From positions 29,767,631 through 29,831,630 of the forward strand of contig OY821749.1 in NCBI GenBank assembly GCA_963682055.1: a DNA stretch of 64,000 nucleotides, in the 5' to 3' direction. Numbering within the stretch: the first letter of the stretch is position 1; every line of letters starts with the position of its first letter. The notes beneath the pieces are model-generated. The model worked only from the letters and a program-made list of their open reading frames with translations. It was not told where the DNA came from and searched no databases. Positions 47,500 to 56,214 of this stretch are shown piece by piece. The translations under genes and the position numbers were made by a program. This DNA comes from Primula veris. Its lineage: Eukaryota > Streptophyta > Magnoliopsida > Ericales > Primulaceae.

Positions 47500-48000
47500 T
47501 GAATAAAGGACACTTCCTGATCTTTATTATTGCTCGGATTATTGTCCTTGTTCGGACTATTACATTTGCTCGGATTAGTATTTCGGTTTTACAATTGTGC
47601 TCGATATGACTATTTAATCTCTCGTCTTGATCTTTCTCCCCTTTTATTCGGTGCTCGGCTGTCTTTTCTCGGTTTATTTCTCGAAGTGATATGCTTTGGT
47701 TAGTTTCTCTCTTTTCTTAACTTCTCTCTATATTTTTTGGATAGATTTTCTGGTCCTTTTCTAGGAGGGGTAGTTGGCTATTTATAGGCAATTGCGCCTT
47801 CTAGGATATTGACAAATGTCTTCATCCCAGGGATTTTTCAGACATGGGTCCCCATTTGATTGGGCTTGGGCTTTTGGTAGTAACACCTCAATTCCTATAA
47901 AAAGTATGGGATGACCCATTTAAGCGTTGGATACCCATTTATAAAGTGGGTTGATTATGACCCGAATAAAATATTCGGGTCTAATTTTTATGTTCTATCA
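47500..48000 (-). mobile_element. Left (3') LTR of a Tat/Retand-like Ty3/gypsy element
   Basis: On the minus strand the LTR begins TGATAGAACATAAAAATTAG at 48000, directly after a purine tract AGGGAGCACT (48010-48001) that serves as the polypurine primer. It contains a TATA box at 47786-47779 and an AATAAA near 47675, the expected U3-R order. The far edge is less certain. A TG at 47500 gives a 501-bp LTR and predicts AACCG (47495-47499) as the target repeat. The matching 5' LTR lies beyond 64000 and was not seen. Confidence 0.65.
47779..47786 (-). promoter_or_regulatory. LTR promoter TATA box
   Basis: TATAAATA within GCCTATAAATAGCC on the minus strand, about 215 bases into the LTR. In the 5' LTR the same sequence would start the genomic RNA. 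In this 3' copy it would fire toward the UGT-4 3' end, antisense to it. Confidence 0.7.
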
Positions 48001-48183
48001 AGTGCTCCCTGACTTCCTCGGCGTGGTTTCCATGTCGGGGGAGTCATGTTTGGTTTGTCGATAACGTTACTTCGGTCTTGTCCTTCCCAATGCTTCATCG
48101 AGAAACGCAATAGACTTATGACGGTTCCCAGGGGGGCACATTTAATGTTTCCTATCCTAATATCTTTCTTCGAGGAAAAATCC

Positions 48184-48190
48184 TATAAAG
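48184..48190 (+). promoter_or_regulatory. TATA box of antisense unit 1
   Basis: TATAAAG followed by GGGTGTGCTCCCT, 61 bases before the ATG of unit 1 and on the strand opposite to gag-pol. Confidence 0.6.
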
Positions 48191-48244
48191 GGGTGTGCTC
48201 CCTCCATACTTAGACATTTTACTTACTAATTTGCTCGTGACATA

Positions 48245-48565
48245 ATGGCTTCCTCAGGTTCTACTGGTGAGAGCTCCTTTAATTATATTTCATATTTAGA
48301 AACCGAAATCAAGAAATCTCGTACCGCGAATAAGAAACTCGTGGCCAAGGTTTCAGACTACAAGAAAAGGTTGTCTGACATGGATTCTGATCATCATGTG
48401 ACGATGGCCGATCGGGATTGGGCCTACGAGCATATAAAGAAGCTCGAGGCTAATCTGGCTAAGCAGAAGGCAGCAAAAAGGGTCTATAAGCTTGCCTTCA
48501 AGGAGTTGCATGCTCGGTCTAAACCGAGTTCGGATGACGATGAAGAAGGCTCTTCCTCGAAATAA
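48245..48565 (+). CDS. Antisense unit 1, small coiled-coil protein
   Basis: 106 residues with no intron. The N-terminal serine-rich MASSGSTGES is followed by charged heptads (YLETEIKKSR, DYKKRLSDMD, IKKLEANLAK) and a basic segment KRVYKLAFKELHARSK, then an acidic serine tail. That basic segment recurs in unit 2 (KRAYKLALKEVYARSK), so the two are paralogues. No known domain. The leader contains TACTAATTTGCT, shared with other units. An AATAAA lies at 48645. Function unknown; coiled-coil pairing among the products is plausible inference. Confidence 0.65.
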   Translation: MASSGSTGESSFNYISYLETEIKKSRTANKKLVAKVSDYKKRLSDMDSDHHVTMADRDWAYEHIKKLEANLAKQKAAKRVYKLAFKELHARSKPSSDDDEEGSSSK

Positions 48566-48644
48566 TTAGTCTTTTGTAATTTCTGTCGTAATTTCTCTTG
48601 AATGGGGAGTCTTCTCCTCAGTTGTAATCGAAGTTTTTGAAATT

Positions 48645-48650
48645 AATAAA
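48645..48650 (+). terminator. Poly(A) signal of unit 1
   Basis: AATAAA 80 bases after the stop, preceded by TTGTAATCG at 48622, a plant far-upstream-element-like motif. Confidence 0.55.
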
Positions 48651-48811
48651 ATATTTCCCTTTCCTTGTTCTTGTCTGTTTATCTTCTTGATGTCTTTTTG
48701 GATGACTTTAATTGGATTTGGGACTGTGGTTAATTCGTCGTAAATGCTCTTGGAAAGTTCAAGAGGTTGTATTTATTCGAGATGACCTTTGACCTACTCC
48801 TTGTTTCTTCT

Positions 48812-48818
48812 TATAAAA
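48812..48818 (+). promoter_or_regulatory. TATA box of antisense unit 2
   Basis: TATAAAAGGGG, 57 bases before the ATG at 48869. It nearly duplicates the unit 1 promoter TATAAAGGGG. Confidence 0.65.
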
Positions 48819-48868
48819 GGGGACTGTCCCAGTATTCTTTATGCAGTTCATTCTTTATTAACGAACAA

Positions 48869-49207
48869 ATGGCTTCTTCTCTTGAAAACTATGGTGACAA
48901 CCTTCCTGAATACGTTGCCCGTCTGGAAGAGGAAGTTCAGAAGGTGCGTTATCTCGAGAAGAGGGTTGCCCGGCTGTCGGTGGAAGCTCGTCGGGCCGCC
49001 GAACTAGACGAGCGATTGGATGCCCTGGAGAAGGAGCACCAGAGGTCTTTGCTCGACAGTATTCGCGCTCGTGCCCGGATCAAAGAGCTCGAGGCCTCCA
49101 GAGATAGGCAGCTTGCTTCCAAGAGGGCTTACAAATTGGCCCTTAAGGAAGTGTATGCTCGGTCGAAAAGGAAGCCGAATGACGAAGCGGGACCTTCTAT
49201 GAAATGA
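48869..49207 (+). CDS. Antisense unit 2, small coiled-coil protein
   Basis: 112 residues from the ATG at 48869. An in-frame upstream extension to 48767 is rejected because it precedes the TATA box. Strong heptad pattern: YVARLEEEVQKV, YLEKRVARLS, LDERLDALEKEHQ, RIKELEASRDRQ. The C-terminal KRAYKLALKEVYARSKRK matches unit 1. AATAAA at 49269. Not similar to any named family I know. Confidence 0.65.
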   Translation: MASSLENYGDNLPEYVARLEEEVQKVRYLEKRVARLSVEARRAAELDERLDALEKEHQRSLLDSIRARARIKELEASRDRQLASKRAYKLALKEVYARSKRKPNDEAGPSMK

Positions 49208-49268
49208 TTTTATTGTTTTCATTGTATTTCCTCTTTGTGCTTCTTCTGTAACGAAGTATCAACCAATC

Positions 49269-49274
49269 AATAAA
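49269..49274 (+). terminator. Poly(A) signal of unit 2
   Basis: AATAAA 62 bases after the stop, preceded by TCTGTAACG. Confidence 0.55.
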
Positions 49275-49279
49275 GATTT

Positions 49280-49749
49280 CTTTTTCTTGTTTATATCTGA
49301 ATTACTTTCCCGATGCAATTTATTTTGACTGCGCACGCTTGTGGCCTCATTAATGCTTTTCTTGGGCCTTGCGTTTGATCTTATCCATTGGACCTTCTTA
49401 CTCTTTATATCTAGGGACCAATAGGATTTCTTGAGCCTTGTGCATAAAAAATCTTATTCACCAGAGTTTTCTTGAGCTTTGTGCAAAAGATCTGGGATAT
49501 TTATTTGAACCGCTGCCCTTCCCAAAAATGACGCGTGTTTTGCTGCCATTATTACTTACCCCCTTTAAATATTGGTAAGAATCCAAGCGTTTTGTGAACA
49601 GGAGTGGCTTTTAATTACTCACGCTCTTTAGAGTCTTTTGGAAATCCAAACGTTTTTCTTGAACAGACACCTCTTTTGAGTGCCGTCGCTTCTGAATACC
49701 CATTGGCGAACGGTTGCGACTCTCAATCCCAGCCCTCATCTAATTGATC
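49280..49749. other. Spacer between units 2 and 3
   Basis: No open frame of note. A motif CTTGAGC(C/T)TTGTGCA(T/A)AA is repeated at about 49430 and 49470. It probably includes the unit 3 upstream region. Confidence 0.5.
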
Positions 49750-49757
49750 TATAAATA
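49750..49757 (+). promoter_or_regulatory. TATA box of antisense unit 3
   Basis: TATAAATA, 92 bases before the ATG at 49842. An in-frame ATG at 49770 is too close to be transcribed. Confidence 0.6.
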
Positions 49758-49841
49758 CCTGCTTAGAGCATGGTTACATCCACAATTCTCATAATATTAT
49801 TTTCCCCCATATATAGACCCTCATCTTATAATTTCCCTAAG

Positions 49842-50135
49842 ATGTCTGGTCCTTTCACCCAATCAGCATTAGCTTTGCAAGTGGAGGCCTTTGAAGCCTC
49901 CTATAACCATGTTCAAAGGCTGTTGAGGGATGCCGAGGAGGAATTGAAGGTGATGCGTTATCACCATACCGAGATGGTTCGGGAATTAACTTGGCTAAGA
50001 TCCGAACTGGCTTACTGCCGACGTGCTCGTCAGGCTCTAGTCGAAGAGAATGAGATGCTAAGGGGGAACCCGACACTGAGGGACAGGGATGTCTCTGCCG
50101 GGCCCTCTCATCGATACCGATCGACTTCCCCCTAA
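49842..50135 (+). CDS. Antisense unit 3, small coiled-coil protein
   Basis: 97 residues starting MSGPFTQSALALQVEAFEAS, then heptads (HVQRLLRDAEEELKVMRYHH, ELTWLRSELAYCRRARQALV) and an arginine/serine-rich end. Unit 4 also starts MSGP and has nearly the same leader (TATAATTTCCC against TATAACAATTTCCC), so the two promoter-leaders are duplicates. The 3' region is unusual: 500 bases of pyrimidine, then a TGTAATAG array. No known domain. Confidence 0.6.
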   Translation: MSGPFTQSALALQVEAFEASYNHVQRLLRDAEEELKVMRYHHTEMVRELTWLRSELAYCRRARQALVEENEMLRGNPTLRDRDVSAGPSHRYRSTSP

Positions 50136-50427
50136 CCTTTCCCCTTCTTTTTTTCCTTTTTCTCTGCTTTTCCCCATCTTTTCCCATCTCCTTCTTTTTC
50201 TTCTTTTTATTTCTCAGTTTCCATCATTTCTTCCTCTTCCTCTCTTGTGTTTTTTTTTATACTCTGTTTTCTCGTACTTTTTATTCTTTTCTTTTCCCCT
50301 TTCTTTTTTGTTTCATTGACTTCCTTTTTAGTTGTCTGTCTCCTTCATCTCTTTATCTTCTTCTCATCTGTTTTTCTTCTGTGCCTCCTCTTTCTTTTTC
50401 TTCATCTTCTCTCCCATCACTCTTTTT

Positions 50428-50461
<34 letters not shown>

Positions 50462-50640
50462 TTTGCACCACTACGATGTAACAATCAGCCCTGTGATCCA
50501 AAGGGTTTTGTGTTACATTTAGGGTTGGTCATTTTTCTTTTTGACTCTTCTTTCTTATCACTTCTTCTTTTCCTCTTCTTGCTTTTCCTTTCTCTTTCTT
50601 CTTACTTTTTCTTTTTGGCGTCTCCTGCTCACTTGGTCAG
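50136..50640. repeat. Polypyrimidine (CT-rich) tract
   Basis: About 500 bases of T and C on the plus strand, including a run of 23 T at about 50442, broken only at about 50464-50520 (CACCACTACGATGTAACAATC). Phenylalanine/leucine-rich frames here are artefacts. It could form triplex DNA and would be purine-rich in the gag-pol RNA. Confidence 0.75.
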
Positions 50641-50862
50641 CTGATGTAGTTGATCCTTTGCCTGATCTTCTGTACTAGCTCTTCTCGGATGTAATAGATC
50701 TTTTCGGATGTAATAGGTTTTCTTTTCGGATGTAATAGGTTTTCTTTTCGGATGTAATAGGTTTTTATCTCGGATGTAATAGACCTTGATGTAACAGACC
50801 TCGATGTAATATTGTCTTTTGATGTAATGAACAATGATGTATTCCATCTTTATTAATGAAAA
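50641..50862 (+). repeat. Array of GATGTAATAG-like units
   Basis: Ten GATGTA cores, most as CGGATGTAATAG(G/A) at 21-22 base steps (50690-50785), then GATGTAACAG, GATGTAATAT, GATGTAATGA and GATGTATTCC, ending at TTAATGAAA near 50855. UGUAA is the plant far-upstream poly(A) element, so this may be an expanded 3' processing region for unit 3. Confidence 0.65.
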
Positions 50863-50989
50863 GTATTTTTGCCCTTTTATTTTTGCATTTCTTTTTATAT
50901 TGTACCTGTGGTTTGTTGTTTGTCTGGAATCTAGATCTTTGAATATCTCGTCTTTATTTCTTCTGCACTGTAGTCTCAGATGTCAGTAG

Positions 50990-51095
50990 ATGTCCCCATC
51001 ACTGTCAAACATATGTGCATGCTCCCTAGTAGGTCAGGAAATGTGCATGCCCCCAAGCATGTCAGGAAATATGCAATTTCCCAAGCAAGGTCATA
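50990..51095. repeat. Degenerate 30-bp direct repeats upstream of unit 4
   Basis: GTCAGGAAATGTGCATGCCC and its variants occur about three times (ATGTGCATGCTCCC, ATGTGCATGCCCCC, ATATGCAATTTCCC), just before the unit 4 TATA box. Possible upstream regulatory repeats. Confidence 0.55.
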
Positions 51096-51115
51096 AAATA
51101 TCATACTCTCCGTTC

Positions 51116-51123
51116 TATAAGTA
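51116..51123 (+). promoter_or_regulatory. TATA box of antisense unit 4
   Basis: TATAAGTA, 104 bases before the ATG at 51220. Confidence 0.5.
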
Positions 51124-51219
51124 TTTCTCTTTTCTTTGGTAGTTTATCATCTCTTTTTTCTTTTTGCTTCTCTCTTCCTCAGCCCTTTATTTTCTTCCGT
51201 ACTATAACAATTTCCCAGA

Positions 51220-51699
51220 ATGTCTGGACCTGTGGTGAGATATCATGCTCAGATGAAGGGCTTGGACACTGAGGTATCTCGGGTCCGCCGTCGGATGGCA
51301 AGGCTTGAGAAAGAGTATGGCGTTTTGGCCTTGAGCTTGTTCGGCTCTTATCCCGAAGAGACGGTGAAGTGGACCGAGATCTCGGCACTGAGTCGCCAGC
51401 TCGATCACTTGTTGTTACAGAGAAGCCATCTGGCCAACTCCTGGTATGATGCCGAGGAAATTTGGGACCATTCTCAAGATGAGTTTGACAACTCTCCTCA
51501 AGGCCTAGCTAGCATAATGGTAAAGAATGCTCGGCTCGTGGAGCGCGTCAGGGTTCTTACTACGGAAAACAACAGGCTCTCCTCGGAGAATGACGATTTG
51601 GTCGCCATGAACGATTCCTACCAAGCTCGGTTGAATTGTTCTGCTCATTTTGCTTTCTCTCGGTCTGGCAGTTCGGTTTTTCCACCCATTGATCCTTAG
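51220..51699 (+). CDS. Antisense unit 4, coiled-coil protein
   Basis: 159 residues starting MSGPVVRYHAQMKGLDTEV. Two helical stretches, VSRVRRRMARLEKEYGVLAL and NARLVERVRVLTTENNRLSS, surround an acidic middle (AEEIWDHSQDEFDNS). The last 30 residues are serine- and phenylalanine-rich. No intron, and no clear AATAAA before the unit 5 promoter 140 bases downstream. TGTAAC is present at about 51809. Function unknown. Confidence 0.6.
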   Translation: MSGPVVRYHAQMKGLDTEVSRVRRRMARLEKEYGVLALSLFGSYPEETVKWTEISALSRQLDHLLLQRSHLANSWYDAEEIWDHSQDEFDNSPQGLASIMVKNARLVERVRVLTTENNRLSSENDDLVAMNDSYQARLNCSAHFAFSRSGSSVFPPIDP

Positions 51700-51842
51700 A
51701 TTGGGCTGGTTTTCTTATGTATTTCCCCTTTTGCCATTTGTGTTTTATCTTCTGTATTTGAAGAATCAGTTGTATCTTTTTGTATCTCGTGCATGTCTTG
51801 TGAACCATTGTAACGCTTCGTACTTTGTGCCTTTTGATTCTC

Positions 51843-51849
51843 TATAAAT
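51843..51849 (+). promoter_or_regulatory. TATA box of antisense unit 5
   Basis: TATAAAT followed by GCTCCCT, like the unit 1 promoter context, 77 bases before the ATG at 51920. Confidence 0.6.
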
Positions 51850-51919
51850 GCTCCCTATTGCCTGTATCTCATTACCAATTTCTACCTCTCTCTTGTTTTA
51901 TAATTTGCTTTTGCGTAAG

Positions 51920-52282
51920 ATGGCTCCCATCACTAGGTCTGCCTCCAAAAAGAAAGCCCTTATGGAAGAGGAGCCTACCTTTTTGCTACCTCGTCCCCCT
52001 GGCTTTGGGGAGGAGGATTTGACTCCTCTTCAACTAAAAGAAATTGAGATGTCATGGCTGAAACATGATCTCATGTGTGCTCGGACTGAAGCGAGGAGGT
52101 TTAAACAATATTGGGACGAGGAGGGCACTGCTCGTTTCAAGGCCGAGCAAAAATGCGAGTCTCAGTCTTACGCCTTGAAACAGGCTGAGATGGCGATTTC
52201 TCGTTTGGTTAGGGAGAAGGAGCGTCTGGAGGAACTTTTGGCGAAGAGGGATGTTGCGATGGGGGATAGTTCAAAAAAGTAG
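51920..52282 (+). CDS. Antisense unit 5, small coiled-coil protein
   Basis: 120 residues from the ATG at 51920. The in-frame ATG at 51848 lies within the core promoter. A basic N-terminus (ITRSASKKKA) and a proline-rich stretch (FLLPRPPGFG) precede a long charged helix (LQLKEIEMSWLKHDLM, ARFKAEQKCESQSYALKQAE, RLVREKERLEELLAKR) and end in SSKK. The leader TTATAATTTGCT is the best copy of the shared motif. AATAAA at 52338. Function unknown. Confidence 0.65.
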   Translation: MAPITRSASKKKALMEEEPTFLLPRPPGFGEEDLTPLQLKEIEMSWLKHDLMCARTEARRFKQYWDEEGTARFKAEQKCESQSYALKQAEMAISRLVREKERLEELLAKRDVAMGDSSKK

Positions 52283-52337
52283 GATGGGTGTATTTTCTTT
52301 TTCTGTTGTATTGTTTGTGTTTCCCCCTTTGTGGATG

Positions 52338-52343
52338 AATAAA
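52338..52343 (+). terminator. Poly(A) signal of unit 5
   Basis: AATAAA 56 bases after the stop codon. Confidence 0.55.
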
Positions 52344-52833
52344 ACTTGTCTTGCACTTGATTCTGTCCTATTTTATTTCCTGTTTGCTTCTCTTTTATGT
52401 TTCTGAGCATACACCGAACAATATGCCCGGTTATCCCCCCGGAGAGCGTTGTTAGACTTGATGCTCCCTGCCATCAAGCTAGAAACGGTATTCGTCCACC
52501 TTGTTCGGTGTGCCCTTTTGGTAAGGATTGGTTGGGAGTCGAGGAACTTTAATCGGGGGATATTCTCGGTGTGATAGTAGTGGTAGCGTATGTGGGAAGC
52601 TTTTCGTGGTAGGGTCCACTGGCCGTTTATTTAGGTCTAATGATGTGAACTGCCTTGGGTAGTGGGATACGCGCTGACGTGGCGAAATCTGGAGCGTTTA
52701 TATGTTAAAAAGAGCAGCGGTTGTTGACTTTTGTATGGTTGGAAAAAAGGTAAACCTCTGTTACACGAAAGGACGGTTATTATTTTATTCCTTTTGTGAC
52801 TCCACTCCTTTCTATTGTGCCAAGTAATCCTGT
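52344..52833. other. Spacer and upstream region of unit 6
   Basis: No gene. GC content is higher than in the UGT spacers. It leads to a weak TATATTTA at 52835-52842 and the shared leader CATATAATTTGCT at 52844-52856. Confidence 0.5.
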
Positions 52834-52981
52834 TTATATTTATCATATAATTTGCTGAAGAAAATATCTCTCTCTCTAAAGCATATTCTTCCCGCCAAAA
52901 AGGAAAAGAGTTCGGCCGCTTGATCTAGGGTTTCGTGGTTTTGTTGGAAGACTTGCTGCTGTTCGCGCTTGCTTGCTCATA

Positions 52982-55417
52982 ATGATTACTGTAAGTGATT
53001 TTTCGTTCTCCCCCCTTCCCTCTTTTAGGAGTTGTATTTGATTTGTCGTTGTGGTCATAGGTGTGTCATTGGTATATGGTTCAGGTTATCTATATATGTC
53101 TGATGATTCTTATGTATCTGGTTAATGTGTGTGTGGGGGGGGGGGGGGTGGTGGCGCTCGTTATATTGATGTGGTTCTTGTTTGTGTATTTGGTTAGTAT
53201 ATTGATGGACTTTTGATGATATTTGGATAGGAAATTCTGAGCCAAAGTGTGGCCCAAATTGGCACATTCGTAGAAAAGGATTTTAAGGAGCTTGCCGGAA
53301 TACCTGACAACATACATATCCGGCTTCCTATTTCTGACGAGGAGGTGTTGGGATTTGTGCCTGCCGGCGAGGTGGCTGTGCGCTCTTCGGCATTCTTCAC
53401 TGGGGGTCTTCGACTGCCCTTTACAAACTGGGTGGCTTCGTTCTTTGAGGCCGTCCAGATTGCTCCGGCCCAACTGGCCCTAAATGGTTACCGTACTCTT
53501 AATGGTATCCAAAGGTTATCGGAGCTGTCCGGAATACCGATTGAACTGAAGGATGTCTTCGGAGTCAATAGTTTGAGCTTTGAGCGTCGCAGCTCGTATC
53601 TGAAAACCTTGCGTTCCTTTTGCCGGCTCGTTATCGGTTTGCCGGATACCAACAAAGAGCGCAATCTTGGTATTGTTATTGCGTCTGGTGAATGGGCTTG
53701 TCTGGGACACCAGATTCCTGGGCCGGCTACCAATGCTCCCACTATGCCAGACCTCGGCGCTCCCAATGTAGAGGCTCTGTTAGCTCTTTGGAAATGGTGG
53801 GGGCCGGGACCGACGCCGGATCCTGCGAGTCGTACTGCTCCCATGCTGCTCGGTTACCCTATGGGGTCGGTGACCAAGGGGAATCCTGCACCCGAGATCC
53901 CCAAAGAGCCCGAGGAGGAATTCTTAAAGGTGGTCCGGGCTCGAAGTGCTACTCGGCTTGGGAAAAAAGCCGTTCGTTCTAAGCGTCGTGCATCTGACCC
54001 TGTCGTTGAAACAACGAAGAGGGCTAGGGGAACCGATACATCGGTTACCGAGGAAGATGCTAACGTTGGCTCGGGCGAGGGGGTGTTTGCTGCTTCTCAA
54101 GGGGATACCGCCGAGGATGCCTCTGCGCCGGGCGAGGTATGTGTATATGTATTATGATTTTCTTGTCTTTTGGTTGTTTGTCATTTTGTTCGCTAGTGCT
54201 TTGCTTTATTAGTCATCTTGTTTCAGCTACCGACTTCTCCATTGGTTACCCTCGCTCTTGCCCGGTCTATGAGTATTATTGTGTTTCAGGGGTCGATCGA
54301 CGATGTATTCGGACATATGAACCTCTTGACTAACATGGGAGAGGGTATGATGACTTTGCCTGTCATCTCGCCTATCCCCACCGAGGATCCGATAGATTTG
54401 CCCGTTTGCTCGCCCCTCCGTACTGAGGAAGAGATCGAGCATAGGGCCCCTGAGATTGATCAGTTGGAGGAGGACGTGGGGGTGGAAATGGAAGGCAGCG
54501 AAGAGAATGCCGGGGATGTTGTGACGGGTGTCGAGGATGAGGCTCTCGACGGATCCGAGAAGGTGTTGGTTGACGGGGTTGCAATGACCCGTTACATTGA
54601 CCGATGTAGGGGTGAACTGCTGGAGCAACCGCGAACCTTGAAGATGGGGTATACGGCTCTGAAACCCCTAGTGTTCAAGGATGCAGAAAGACTATCTGCC
54701 CAACCTACAATGTCGGTTATAGAGCAGGCCCACGCGGATGCGCTGAGGGTACGTGGGGCTCGTATTTCGTTATATAGGTCTGGTACTTGTATTTTATTTG
54801 GAATCTAATGTGTTGAAGTGCAGATTGCTGTGAGTACCGTGGCGCTACGGGATCAGCTGGGAGCTCTAGGGGCTGAGAAAGAGAAGCTGGTGGCCGAGAA
54901 GGAGAAATTGGTCGCCGAGAAGAAAACCCTGGGCGAGAATTATGACAAGCTGTCGGTGGACTTTCTGCACCTGACCGAGGATGTCGAGAAATGGAAGGCG
55001 GAAAAAGAGAGCATGGTCGTTAAGTACGGCGAACTAGAGGAGGAGAACTTGCTCCTGGCAGAGGACGTGGAAGCCGAAAAGGCTAAGGTGTCTGCCCTGA
55101 AAACGGCACATGCGGAGGAGCGGACAAAGTTAGCGATGATGGCCAACTTCTCTGTATACTGCGCTCATGTGCGGGCGCTCAATTTCGCGAATGTTCCTTT
55201 GTCGGATAGGGCGTGGTCGGAGTTGGTGTATCCGTGTCCGCATGGTGCACCGCCGAAACCCTTGGACTGGGCGAATCTTCGTGAAGAAGAGCTTCCTCGG
55301 CTACCGGGACAGACAATGTCGACAGCGCTGCGTCCTCGTTCTATGTCGGCCCCGTCCACTCCTCGACCGGATGCTACTGTTGTTCCCCCACCAGTATCTC
55401 CTCAGGTGGAACCTTGA
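52982..55417 (+). CDS. Antisense unit 6, four-exon gene with gypsy-type transposon domain
   Basis: Predicted exons are 52982-52990 (ATG ATT ACT, then GTAAGT), 53231-54136, 54227-54748 and 54824-55417, giving 676 residues. All introns are phase 0 with GT-AG ends. An alternative third-exon acceptor at 54290 is also in frame and drops 21 residues. The segment from about residue 40 to 150 (VPAGEVAVRSS, FFTGGLRLPFTNWV, QIAPAQLALNGYRTL) fits the plant 'putative gypsy type transposon' domain (PF04195-like), found in retrotransposon-borne proteins of unknown role. A basic region (KKAVRSKRRA) and an acidic middle follow, then a coiled coil with three AEKEKLV-like repeats and a proline-rich tail. Its frame is intact while gag-pol is broken. 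Confidence 0.7.
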
Positions 55418-55629
55418 CTATCTTTCTAGCAGTATGTATATTTTTTTTATTTATTTTTTTATTTTTTGGTCTCTTGTGTATCTAGAAACAGATTCTTTTG
55501 GGGAAGTGATAATATAGGTGCTGTGGTTTCTTTCTGTTGGGCTTTCTTGGGTTAATTTCTTTTGATGGTCGTCATATTTTGAAGGATGTGAAAACAAAAT
55601 ATTGTCAGGTACCAAATAACCCCCTTGCC
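55418..55629. other. Leader region of unit 7
   Basis: T-rich, with AATATAGG at about 55511 as a weak TATA candidate and a splice-acceptor-like TATTGTCAG at 55608. The leader may contain an intron. Confidence 0.35.
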
Positions 55630-56202
55630 ATGGTGGTCTGGACCTCGCCTAGTCGTAGTGTAGGTGACGTAATGGAAGATTTGGAAAGATCTAACGCGTC
55701 CCTGACCGCGAAATTGACTTGTGCTTATCAGGAAATCGAGGGTCTGAATATTCATATTTCCAACTTGGCGATCCGGTTACGTGATTTGGGAGAGAAATTT
55801 AGTAAAAAGACCGCCCATTATACGGCAAATAAGGGTAAAGCAAAGGAACTTCTCGGTGCCCTACGACGTTCTCGTGATGAAGCCCGAGGTCGTGTGACGA
55901 GCTTGAGCTTGGTCCTTGGGGCCGTTTTCGAGGACGCGGATCTGCTGCTATCCTTTGCCAAAGCGTATTGGGCCCGAGCTCGCGCCTTAGAGGTGCTGGA
56001 GCATATAAAAGGAATGAGTGGTGTGTCCCGGGCAGAGCGCATGGTGGATGCGAAGGCCGGGGTAACTGAAACCACTGTTGCCTTGAACCGAATCGAGGCG
56101 GTCATTCGTGAGCGTTTGGGGACGCAAATTAATTCATTGCGAGATATTCATTTTGCCGATGTAGTAGAGACTTCGGCGTCTGTTGAGGGGTTGTCGGATT
56201 AA
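55630..56202 (+). CDS. Antisense unit 7, helical protein
   Basis: 190 residues from the ATG at 55630 (MVVWTSPSRSVGDVMEDLER). The frame is open further upstream, but without an ATG. Largely helical and charged: LTAKLTCAYQEIEGLNIHIS, KGKAKELLGALRRSRDEARG, then a hydrophobic helix ARALEVLEHIKG and RIEAVIRERL. AATAAA overlaps the stop codon (56201-56206), which would give a very short 3' UTR. No family recognised. Confidence 0.6.
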   Translation: MVVWTSPSRSVGDVMEDLERSNASLTAKLTCAYQEIEGLNIHISNLAIRLRDLGEKFSKKTAHYTANKGKAKELLGALRRSRDEARGRVTSLSLVLGAVFEDADLLLSFAKAYWARARALEVLEHIKGMSGVSRAERMVDAKAGVTETTVALNRIEAVIRERLGTQINSLRDIHFADVVETSASVEGLSD

Positions 56203-56214
56203 TAAAATAGCTTG

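Noticed and set aside
50089..50644. Phenylalanine-, leucine- and serine-rich open frames that look like membrane proteins
   Set aside because: They are translations of a polypyrimidine tract and change character in every frame.
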